11,065 nt of DNA, from positions 1-11,065 of the forward strand of contig SMXE01000074.1 in the NCBI GenBank assembly GCA_004357015.1. The letters run 5' to 3'. Below the pieces are notes generated by a model. The model was given only the letters and a program-made list of their open reading frames with translations, did not search any database and was not told the origin of the DNA. Made by a program: the position numbers and the translations under genes. Below are positions 1-5,824 of the stretch, in pieces; the first letter of the stretch is position 1, and each line of letters starts with the position of its first letter. The DNA is from Caldithrix sp. (GTDB lineage Bacteria; Zhuqueibacterota; Zhuqueibacteria; Oceanimicrobiales; Oceanimicrobiaceae).

Positions 1-897
1 ATTGCCAAGGTGGCGCCCACACCCGGACGCGTACTTATCAGCGGCGAAAGCGGTACCGGCAAGGAGCTCATCGCGCGCGCCCTGCATGAAGACAGTCCGC
101 GTAAAAACCGGCCGTTCATCCAAGTGAACTGCGCTGCAATTCCGGAAGAGCTCATCGAAAGCGAGCTGTTCGGCAACGTGAAAGGGGCCTTCACCGGCGC
201 CATCGAAAACCGCGATGGCAAGTTTTCCATGGCAGACTGTGGCACGCTTTTCCTTGATGAGATCGGCGACATGAGCCTGAAAGTCCAGGCGAAAGTGCTG
301 CGTGTGCTGCAGGAGGGGGAATTCCAGAAGGTGGGCGGCAGCAAGCTCATAAAAGTGGATGTGCGGGTCATTGCCGCCACGAACAAAGATTTGGAACAGG
401 AGGTGAAAGAGGGGCGTTTTCGCGATGACCTGTTCTTTCGGCTGAATGTGATTCCGCTGGTGGCGCCGCCGCTGCGCCGACGAAAAGAGGACATTCCGCT
501 GCTGGTGCAGTATTTCATCGATATGTTCAGCAAAAAAAACGGCTACCCGAAGAAGCGAATCAGCGACGAAGCCATGCGTGTTCTGCAGGCCTACGACTGG
601 CCCGGGAACATCCGTGAGCTCGGCAACATTGTGGAGCGGCTGATGATCATGTGCATGGCAGAGGTGGTGCAGCCGAACGACCTGCCGCAGCGCATCCTAG
701 CGCCAACTTCGCAGATTCCATTCAACCTCGAATCAGGCGTCACCCTGAAGGAATTGCGGGAAAACGTCGAGCGCGAATACATCACCGCCACACTCAAGCG
801 CAACAATTGGAACATCAGCCAGGCCGCCAAAGAGCTGGATGTGGACCGGACGAATCTGCATAAGAAGATTAACTTTTATGGGTTGAAGGAGAGTTGA
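1..897 (+). CDS. NtrC-family sigma-54-dependent transcriptional activator (5'-truncated by window)
   Basis: The reading frame is already open at base 1, so the N-terminus, usually a receiver or other sensory domain, lies outside the window; 298 residues are visible. The AAA+ sigma-54 interaction domain shows Walker A GESGTGKE (visible residues 15-22), the sigma-54 contact loop GAFTGA (62-67), Walker B LFLDE (83-87) and the arginine-rich segment [12 protein letters not shown] Fis-type helix-turn-helix closes the protein (about 255-295; [20 protein letters not shown]). Known of the family: such proteins hydrolyse ATP as a ring to remodel sigma-54 RNA polymerase at -24/-12 promoters, bound at upstream enhancers. 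The residues before GAFTGA are NVK rather than the common HEK, which is tolerated variation. The gene ends 22 bases before the convergent modC. Target genes cannot be read from this fragment. The class is certain; whether it is a true response regulator is unknown. Confidence 0.95.
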   Translation: MAKVAPTPGRVLISGESGTGKELIARALHEDSPRKNRPFIQVNCAAIPEELIESELFGNVKGAFTGAIENRDGKFSMADCGTLFLDEIGDMSLKVQAKVLRVLQEGEFQKVGGSKLIKVDVRVIAATNKDLEQEVKEGRFRDDLFFRLNVIPLVAPPLRRRKEDIPLLVQYFIDMFSKKNGYPKKRISDEAMRVLQAYDWPGNIRELGNIVERLMIMCMAEVVQPNDLPQRILAPTSQIPFNLESGVTLKELRENVEREYITATLKRNNWNISQAAKELDVDRTNLHKKINFYGLKES

Positions 898-905
898 GGT
901 TGGGT

Positions 906-918
906 GCGGCTTCGCCGC
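906..918. other. GC hairpin between convergent stop codons
   Basis: GCGGC-TTC-GCCGC is a perfect 5-bp stem lying in the 22-base gap between the stop of the sigma-54 activator (895-897) and the stop of modC (920-922). The loop can also be drawn as a UUCG-type turn. Neither side is followed by a T-run, so a standard intrinsic terminator is not supported. It could still help 3' end formation or mRNA stability on both strands. Confidence 0.35.
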
Positions 919-919
919 G

Positions 920-1996
920 TCAGGAATTGCCAAGCCTCCTGAACGAACTTGCCTTGAAAATCAGAAAAATTTCTTTTCCCGGCCGCAGGTCCAGCCGGGC
1001 CACCGTCGCCTCGACGATTTCCACGGTGAAGCTTTCGCCGGCATTCACCTCCACCATCACCCTTTCCCGGAGGCGGCTGATTCGGGCCACCGTGCCACGG
1101 AAAACATTGCTGGCGCTCAGCCCCCTGGGTTCTTCAACCGCAACAATGATCTCCGAAGCCGGAATATTGAGCAGCAGTTTTTCTCCTTCAGCGCAATCCA
1201 GACGTGGCAGAACGAGTTCCAGATGTTTCAGGCGGCACAGTGTGACGCCCCTGGCCGTGTCATGTCTTTCCACCCTGACTTCCAGAATATTGGGGATATC
1301 CTCTCTGGAGATGAGGGGCGCCGCGGCCAGTTTGTCCAGCATTTCGTAGGGCGGACCGTAACCGGTGTTCCGGCCATTGTCAAGAATGATCACGTCATTT
1401 GCAAAGCTGACGACATTGGACAGGTCATGCGAAACGTACAACATTGGCAGATTGAAATGGCCGTGAATGTCCTTCAGGAATTTGAGGAAGGCAAGGCGGG
1501 CAGGCAGGTCCAGTGCTGCCAGCGGCTCGTCCAGCAGCAGATAATGCGGCGAGGCGAGAATAGCTCGGGCCAGGGCCACGCGCTGCTTTTCTCCACCGGA
1601 CAGGGCATGCGGTGTTCTTTCGAGCAATCCGGTTAGTCCGGCGACCTCGACGATCTCGTCAAAGCTGAATTTCCGCTCATTCGCTGGCAAACGTTGCAGG
1701 CCGAATTCCAGGTTTTCCTGCACCCTCAAATGCGGGAAGAGCCGGCTTTCCTGGAAAATGTAACCGATGTGCCGGTCGCGCGGCTTGATGTTTATCTTCT
1801 TCCTTTTTGAAAACAGGATGCTGCCGTCGAGGATGACCTCGCCCTGGTCCGGTGTCAGGAGGCCTGCAATCAAATTGAGCGTGGTGGTTTTGCCTGAGCC
1901 GGAGGCGCCGAACAATGCCGTAAAAGAAGGTTGCAGTTCGAAGTCCAGTTCCAGCTCAAAGCCAGCCAGACATTTTTTTGCTCTAACCTGCAGCAT
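920..1996 (-). CDS. modC: Molybdate ABC transporter ATP-binding protein ModC
   Basis: A 358-residue ATPase that powers molybdate import through ModB. The ABC domain fills residues 1 to about 230: Walker A GASGSGKT (30-37), Q-loop Q82, signature LSGGE (132-136), Walker B LLLDE (153-157), D-loop AALD (160-163) and H-loop H190. The segment YIFQESRLFPHLRVQENL around the Q-loop is typical of ModC. A C-terminal TOBE/Mop-like region (about 290-352) fits the oxyanion-sensing or regulatory domain of ModC. The length matches the family (about 350). The start overlaps the end of modB by 14 bases (1983-1996), so the two are probably translationally coupled; I see no strong ribosome site of its own. It is the last gene of a minus-strand modABC operon. 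Tungstate or sulfate ATPases are related, but the ModB and ModA neighbours favour molybdate. Confidence 0.95.
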   Translation of the reverse strand: MLQVRAKKCLAGFELELDFELQPSFTALFGASGSGKTTTLNLIAGLLTPDQGEVILDGSILFSKRKKINIKPRDRHIGYIFQESRLFPHLRVQENLEFGLQRLPANERKFSFDEIVEVAGLTGLLERTPHALSGGEKQRVALARAILASPHYLLLDEPLAALDLPARLAFLKFLKDIHGHFNLPMLYVSHDLSNVVSFANDVIILDNGRNTGYGPPYEMLDKLAAAPLISREDIPNILEVRVERHDTARGVTLCRLKHLELVLPRLDCAEGEKLLLNIPASEIIVAVEEPRGLSASNVFRGTVARISRLRERVMVEVNAGESFTVEIVEATVARLDLRPGKEIFLIFKASSFRRLGNS

Positions 1997-2657
1997 TCTT
2001 GAACCGTCGCATGAGCGCTTCGTTCACCAGAATGCTCAGATAGGCCAGCACAATTGACACAATCACAAGAGTGCGCGCTTTCGCTTCCCCATCAACCTGA
2101 TTAAGATACGAGAAGATGGCCAGCGGCATGGTTTGGGTGACGCCCTGAATGTTGCTGGCAAAGACGACGGTGGCGCCAAACTCGCCCAGCGCACGGGCAA
2201 ACGCCAGAACAGTCCCCGCCAGCACACCGTTGGCCGCCAACGGCAGGGTGACGCGAAAAAAGATGCGGAACTCGCCGGCCCGCAGCATCCGCGCGGCATC
2301 CTCCAACTTCACATCCACCGAGTCGATGGCGGCGCGGACGGCCCGCACCAGCAGCGGCATGCTCACCACCGCAGCCGCGACCACTGCACCGGTCCAGGTG
2401 AAGGCCAGTCGAATACCCACTTTCTCAAGAACCCCGCCAACAACGCTATTTGGTCCCAGGACGACCAGCAGAAAGTATCCCGTTACTACCGGCGGCAGGA
2501 CAAGTGGCACATTAACTACACCGTCCAGCAGTGACTTGCCGGGGAAGGATTTGCGTGCCAGCAACCAGCCGAGAAATGTGCCAACCGGAATGAGGATCAT
2601 GGTTGTCAGGGTGGCGACTTTTAGAGAAAGGAGGATTATCTGAAGTTGTGGATTCAA
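1983..2657 (-). CDS. modB: Molybdate ABC transporter permease ModB
   Basis: A 224-residue inner-membrane permease forming the channel of the molybdate importer. Hydrophobic helices fall at about 7-33, 47-67, 88-110, 138-160 and 195-215. The segment VPLVLPPVVTGY (50-61) is characteristic of ModB. The cytoplasmic EAA loop that docks on ModC is visible at about 118-140 (LEDAARMLRAGEF then RVTLPLA). The length is normal for ModB. The start is TTG at 2655-2657. It is the only reasonable in-frame start, and an AGGA stretch (2669-2672 on the minus strand) sits about ten bases upstream. The gene follows modA by 16 bases and overlaps modC by 14, so the three form one operon. A competing five-codon ATG frame lies inside the translation start region (see findings). 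Confidence 0.95.
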   Translation of the reverse strand: MNPQLQIILLSLKVATLTTMILIPVGTFLGWLLARKSFPGKSLLDGVVNVPLVLPPVVTGYFLLVVLGPNSVVGGVLEKVGIRLAFTWTGAVVAAAVVSMPLLVRAVRAAIDSVDVKLEDAARMLRAGEFRIFFRVTLPLAANGVLAGTVLAFARALGEFGATVVFASNIQGVTQTMPLAIFSYLNQVDGEAKARTLVIVSIVLAYLSILVNEALMRRFKNAAG

Positions 2658-2673
2658 GATGGCAACATTCCTG

Positions 2674-3435
2674 TTACAGAGGTTCGAATCCGTATTTGCG
2701 AAATACGGTGCTGGCCTGGTCTGACTGCAGGAACAGCAAGAATGCTTGAGCGAGCGGGTGCCGGGACGCAGACGTCACGGCTGCAGAATAGCGAATATCC
2801 GGTTGAAATTGCTCCGGCAGCTCAGCCGCCACCACTACGCGTTTGCTGATTTTAGCATCCGAGCGATAGACGATGCCGCAGTCGGCGTCACCGCGTTCAA
2901 CGTACGCCAGAGCGGCCCGGCCGTCAAGTGCTGGCAAGCACTTGGGCTTCACATCTTGCCACAGGCCGGCTTTCTCGAGGGCAGCTTTGGCGTATATGCC
3001 GGCCGGCACGTGCGTCCAGTCGCCTATTGCGATTCTTTTCACAACTTCGGTGCGAAGGGCGGTCACATTTGTTATGTCTTCCCGGCCTTGCGGCACGATC
3101 AGCACAAGCTTGTTACGCAATAGATCGATGCGTAAATTCGTCGCCAGCAGAGAGCGGCTTTCAAGGTAGTCCATCCATTCGAGGTTGGCGGCGAGGTACA
3201 GGTCCGCATCTGCGCCGTACGCGATTTGTTTCGCCAGAATTGAGGAAGAGGAAAAACTGTATTCGATGGTTGTGCCGGGATGTTCCTTCTCGAAAGCTTC
3301 AGCGATTTGCGGCACAGCGGTAGCCAGGCTGGAAGCCGCAAAGAGACGCAGCCGGTCCGGCGTATCTTGTGAGTCGGACGCGCTGCCGCACGCAAAACAG
3401 GTGAGGGCAACAAATGTATGCAAGTAGAATTTCAT
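2674..3435 (-). CDS. modA: Molybdate-binding periplasmic protein ModA (possible lipoprotein)
   Basis: A 253-residue solute-binding protein that captures molybdate (perhaps tungstate) and delivers it to ModBC. A short N-terminal signal (residues 1-15) ends at LTCFAC-GS; C16 could be lipidated, but the -3/-2 residues (C, F) make a poor lipobox, so plain export is also possible. After it the ModA fold begins with LRLFAASSL (29-37), whose Ser pair corresponds to the oxyanion-binding loop. Then come YSFSSSS (59-65), QIAYGADADLYLAA, the VPAGIYAK loop and the RGDADCGIVY segment near the binding tyrosine. The length and order agree with ModA. It is the first gene of modABC, 16 bases before modB, and faces away from the Nudix gene across a 360-base gap. 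Molybdate versus tungstate cannot be settled from sequence alone. Confidence 0.93.
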   Translation of the reverse strand: MKFYLHTFVALTCFACGSASDSQDTPDRLRLFAASSLATAVPQIAEAFEKEHPGTTIEYSFSSSSILAKQIAYGADADLYLAANLEWMDYLESRSLLATNLRIDLLRNKLVLIVPQGREDITNVTALRTEVVKRIAIGDWTHVPAGIYAKAALEKAGLWQDVKPKCLPALDGRAALAYVERGDADCGIVYRSDAKISKRVVVAAELPEQFQPDIRYSAAVTSASRHPLAQAFLLFLQSDQASTVFRKYGFEPL

Positions 3436-3463
3436 GCAATGGACCCGAGATTGCTAAAAAAGA

Positions 3464-3492
3464 AGTGTAGGAAGTTTTGACGAAAAACGCAA
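3464..3492 (-). promoter_or_regulatory. Candidate promoter of modABC
   Basis: On the minus strand, TTGCGT (3487-3492) and TACACT (3464-3469) are 17 bases apart and would start RNA roughly 20 bases before the modA ATG. Matches are 3/6 and 4/6 to the sigma-70 boxes, so this is a plausible but weak call. I see no palindrome resembling the E. coli ModE operator here. Confidence 0.3.
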
Positions 3493-3680
3493 GATGTGCA
3501 ATCTGTAAAATGCCGCCGCCTTGCCGACCTAAGAAACTGAAACTTCCGACTCATTTGGAATGTTAGTGTACGAAGGCGGGAATTTCCTGCCTGAAGCATA
3601 GTCTCTATTTCAAATTTAGTGATAGGTTTGAGATAAAATGCAATAATGCTCGGTTGTGTGCCATCTGTCGAGCGAGACAC

Positions 3681-3725
3681 GTAGAGCGAAGAGCGCACAG
3701 TCAATAAATTCGCTCTTCGCTCTAC
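3681..3725. repeat. Perfect 15+15 bp inverted repeat
   Basis: GTAGAGCGAAGAGCG (3681-3695) is exactly reverse-complementary to CGCTCTTCGCTCTAC (3711-3725), with a 15-base A/T-rich spacer (3696-3710). Each arm is itself built from the near-repeat GAGCGAA/GAGCG. There is no T-run after either arm and both neighbouring genes point away, so a terminator role is unlikely. It may be a REP/MITE-like dispersed palindrome or an operator. Confidence 0.85.
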
Positions 3726-3795
3726 ATTCATCAACCGGCGATCACCTGATCTCAAGAACTTCATAACCCGAAAAAACCCGTCTCAGGCTCACAGC

Positions 3796-4383
3796 ATGCT
3801 ACTTCAAAAAGAAGAAATTCAACAAATCGTCCAACATGTTCCCAAACGGCAAGACATTGTTCCGGCATACACGCCCTCCGCCATTCTGATGTTATTCTTC
3901 AATCGCGACCGAGAAACGCATCTCGTCTATATCCGCCGAACCAAAGGTGCGCCCGTACATAGTGGCAGCATGGCTTTCCCGGGCGGGAAAATAGACCCAC
4001 ATGACGACTCAAACTTCGCTGCTGCTGCGCGGGAGACGTCTGAGGAAATTGGCGTGGATCAGACGGCGTACGAGCATCTCGGGGAGATGGGGTTTTTCGA
4101 AACGTTTACTTCAAAATTCGATGCTGCAGCGCACATTGCATGGTGCATGGCGCCGCCGTCCTATGTGCGCAATACGTTCGAAGTTGCGGAAATCATCGAA
4201 ATCCCCATAAGTGAGTTGTACAAGCAGTTCCGCCTCGATCTCAATTTTGATGACCCAAACGAGGTCATGTATTTAGGCTTTCATTTTCAGCCGTCCCATT
4301 CAGAAGCAGTTAATATCTGGGGGCTGACCGCACGCATCACGCATCATTTCCTGCAGGGCCTGGCAGATTTTATGTCAAGCTAA
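3796..4383 (+). CDS. Nudix hydrolase, CoA pyrophosphatase (NudL)-like
   Basis: A 195-residue soluble hydrolase of nucleoside-diphosphate-linked substrates. The Nudix box runs from AFPGGK (60-65) to ARETSEEIGVD (78-88), with the catalytic metal-binding RE..EE (R79, E80, E83, E84). The box is one residue longer than the canonical G-x5-E-x7-RE, and D70 replaces the first glutamate. This spacing, the upstream RRTKGAPVHSGSMAFPGG block and the overall length are what I recall of NudL-type CoA pyrophosphatases, which cleave CoA to phosphopantetheine and adenosine 3',5'-bisphosphate. Substrate assignment is therefore an inference; Nudix membership is firm. The ATG at 3796 has only a weak upstream AGG. 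The gene stands alone: modA is divergent, and the kinase follows after 122 bases. Confidence 0.85.
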   Translation: MLLQKEEIQQIVQHVPKRQDIVPAYTPSAILMLFFNRDRETHLVYIRRTKGAPVHSGSMAFPGGKIDPHDDSNFAAAARETSEEIGVDQTAYEHLGEMGFFETFTSKFDAAAHIAWCMAPPSYVRNTFEVAEIIEIPISELYKQFRLDLNFDDPNEVMYLGFHFQPSHSEAVNIWGLTARITHHFLQGLADFMSS

Positions 4384-4431
4384 GTTGTTGTAACAATTAA
4401 TTTTAAAATACGGTAAGATTTCAAACAAAGC

Positions 4432-4460
4432 TTGCATTTGCGTTCCTAATTGCAGATATT
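4432..4460 (+). promoter_or_regulatory. Candidate promoter of the hybrid kinase gene
   Basis: TTGCAT (4432-4437), 17 bases, then GATATT (4455-4460), 45 bases ahead of the kinase ATG. The matches are partial (3/6 and 4/6). An 8-bp inverted pair, TGCATTTG (4433-4440) and CAAATGCA (4489-4496), brackets the predicted start of transcription and could be an operator or chance. Confidence 0.25.
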
Positions 4461-4505
4461 GATCGCCCATCGATTAAGGAACCTAACCCAAATGCAAATG
4501 ATGAG

Positions 4506-5717
4506 ATGAATACCGAGCTGGAACAAACATTTCGAATTATCGACCGGATTCACAAAGAATTGAAGAGCAGCCCCGATGGCGCCCAGCAGTATCTTCAGGT
4601 ATTGCGGTGCGCCAATGCTGGCAACCTTCTCGCCGGTATCAGCCACACCTTTAACAATATCCTTGGCGGCATTCTGGGGTACTCGCAACTACTGAAAGAG
4701 GAACTGCCGGAAGATTCCACGGCGTATCAGCATGCTGCTGTTATTGAGAAAGCGTCTAAGCGGGCATCAAAACTGATTTCCCAACTTCAAACGTATTCCC
4801 TGAGGCAGCCTGTGCGGCCGATGTTTGTCGATCCGAAGCGCATCGTGGAGGAGGTCGTTGCAATTGTACAGAGCTCTGTCAAAAACATCACTGTGAGTAC
4901 GTCCTTCAGTCATGCAGGCACAAAAGTCATCGCAGATTTTCCGGCAATGTGCCATGCGCTCCTGAACCTTTGTCTGAATGCGCGCGACGCGATGCCGGAT
5001 GGTGGAGAATTGCGCATCGAAACATCGCTGGCCGGTAAGGCAAAAAAGGGCAGTACGAACCGGAATACGCAACGGGTGGTCTTTCGTGTTAGCGACACAG
5101 GTCGGGGGATTGCGGAAGACCTTCTGCCATACATTTTTGTGCCTTTCGTCACCACACAGGAAGACAACATGGCAAGCGGTATGGGCCTGGCGATCACGAA
5201 TGGCATCGTGAAGGACCATGATGGCAGCATTGAAGTCGTCTCCTCACCCGGAAAAGGAACAACCTTCATCATCTCTTTACCTCAGGCACAATTCGTTGCT
5301 AAAACACCGGCGCCAGTGCGGCGACGCAGGGCCAAAATCGTGGGCCACGGCGAAGTGATCATGGTTGTTGACGACGAGGAAGATCTCCGTGAAATGGCGA
5401 AGAAGATTTTTGAAAAAAAGGGGTTCCGGGTTCTGGTTGCAGATTCCGGCAAGAGCGCTATTGAGCTGTTTGAGAAGCATGTCGATGAGGTGCAACTGGT
5501 CATCCTTGACATGATCATGCCCGGCGTCGATGGCGCCGAAGTCTATAAACGACTCAAGAGTATTAGAAAGAATGCAAAGGTTATTCTCACCAGCGGCTAC
5601 ATCAACAACGCACCCTTTCAAGAAATCTTGGACAAGGGAGAAGACACATTCGTTCCCAAACCCTGGGATCTGCCCGACCTCATCGTTGCAACGAGTCGCG
5701 TATTGGCAGAGAAGTAG
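4506..5717 (+). CDS. Soluble hybrid histidine kinase with C-terminal receiver
   Basis: A 403-residue signalling protein with no signal peptide or membrane segment, so cytoplasmic. Residues 1-35 are a short helical leader with no recognisable PAS, GAF or other sensor. The HisKA dimer helix carries the phospho-accepting H47 in ISHTFNN (45-51). The HATPase domain follows with an N-box LLNLCLNARDAM (152-163), G1 DTGRGI (197-202), PFVTT (213-217) and G2 SGMGLAI (224-230). After an arginine-rich linker (272-275), the receiver shows acidic D289/D290, phospho-acceptor D335 in LDMIMPGVDG, T362 in LTSGY and K385 in PKPW. All catalytic residues are present. No output domain is attached, so phosphate must pass to another partner or feed back; none is adjacent. 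The ATG at 4506 has a poor ribosome site. It is followed by aspS 107 bases later with no clear terminator. Confidence 0.92.
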   Translation: MNTELEQTFRIIDRIHKELKSSPDGAQQYLQVLRCANAGNLLAGISHTFNNILGGILGYSQLLKEELPEDSTAYQHAAVIEKASKRASKLISQLQTYSLRQPVRPMFVDPKRIVEEVVAIVQSSVKNITVSTSFSHAGTKVIADFPAMCHALLNLCLNARDAMPDGGELRIETSLAGKAKKGSTNRNTQRVVFRVSDTGRGIAEDLLPYIFVPFVTTQEDNMASGMGLAITNGIVKDHDGSIEVVSSPGKGTTFIISLPQAQFVAKTPAPVRRRRAKIVGHGEVIMVVDDEEDLREMAKKIFEKKGFRVLVADSGKSAIELFEKHVDEVQLVILDMIMPGVDGAEVYKRLKSIRKNAKVILTSGYINNAPFQEILDKGEDTFVPKPWDLPDLIVATSRVLAEK

Positions 5718-5753
5718 CTTGTGCAAAAAACCTCGCTCTTCATAAGATTTAGG

Positions 5754-5782
5754 TAGTAAACGCATTTCTTTTTGCTTATATT
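5754..5782 (+). promoter_or_regulatory. Candidate aspS promoter
   Basis: TATATT (5777-5782) is a 5/6 match to a -10 box, with TAGTAA (5754-5759) at 17 bases as a weak -35. An alternative is TTGTGC (5719-5724) with CATAAG (5741-5746). I cannot choose between them from sequence. Confidence 0.25.
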
Positions 5783-5801
5783 GCAGGCCTTTCGTAAGCA
5801 A
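5772..5801 (+). other. Hairpin in the aspS upstream region
   Basis: TTGCTTA (5772-5778) pairs perfectly with TAAGCAA (5795-5801) across a 16-base loop, ending eight bases before the aspS Shine-Dalgarno. No T-run follows, so it is not a standard terminator. It overlaps one of the two candidate promoters; it is either a leader stem or chance. Confidence 0.3.
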
Positions 5802-5808
5802 ATTTCTT

Positions 5809-5817
5809 AGGAGGTGA
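5809..5817 (+). promoter_or_regulatory. Strong Shine-Dalgarno fixing the aspS TTG start
   Basis: AGGAGGTGA lies seven bases before the TTG codon at 5825 and decides the start in the absence of a nearby ATG. Confidence 0.85.
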
Positions 5818-5824
5818 AGGAAAG

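Larger units (their letters stand above)
3436..3795. other. Divergent intergenic region between modA and Nudix gene
   Basis: These 360 bases separate two divergently transcribed genes. They contain a candidate modA promoter near 3464-3492 and a perfect inverted repeat at 3681-3725. I found no convincing promoter for the Nudix gene and no riboswitch-like fold I can name. A minus-strand reading frame spans 3432-3764, but its translation is arginine- and serine-rich with no recognisable domain and it has no ribosome site, so I do not call it a gene. Confidence 0.6.

Noticed and set aside
894..1349. 151-codon plus-strand frame opposite modC
   Set aside because: It is antisense to the ModC C-terminal domain, Ser/Arg/Thr-rich and without motifs.
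2149..2643. 164-codon plus-strand frame opposite modB
   Set aside because: It is fully antisense to a certain membrane permease; its Thr/Ala/Arg-rich translation is typical of a shadow frame.
3432..3764. 110-codon minus-strand frame upstream of modA
   Set aside because: It overlaps the modA start and the palindrome, has arginine/serine-rich low-information composition, no ribosome site and no recognisable motif.
4498..4509. Three-codon upstream frame (ATG ATG AGA TGA) overlapping the kinase ATG
   Set aside because: It is too short and has no ribosome site; likely chance in an ATG-rich stretch.
5718..5824. T-box leader for aspS
   Set aside because: The region is too short, and no T-box sequence or specifier stem is evident; only one 7-bp hairpin is present.
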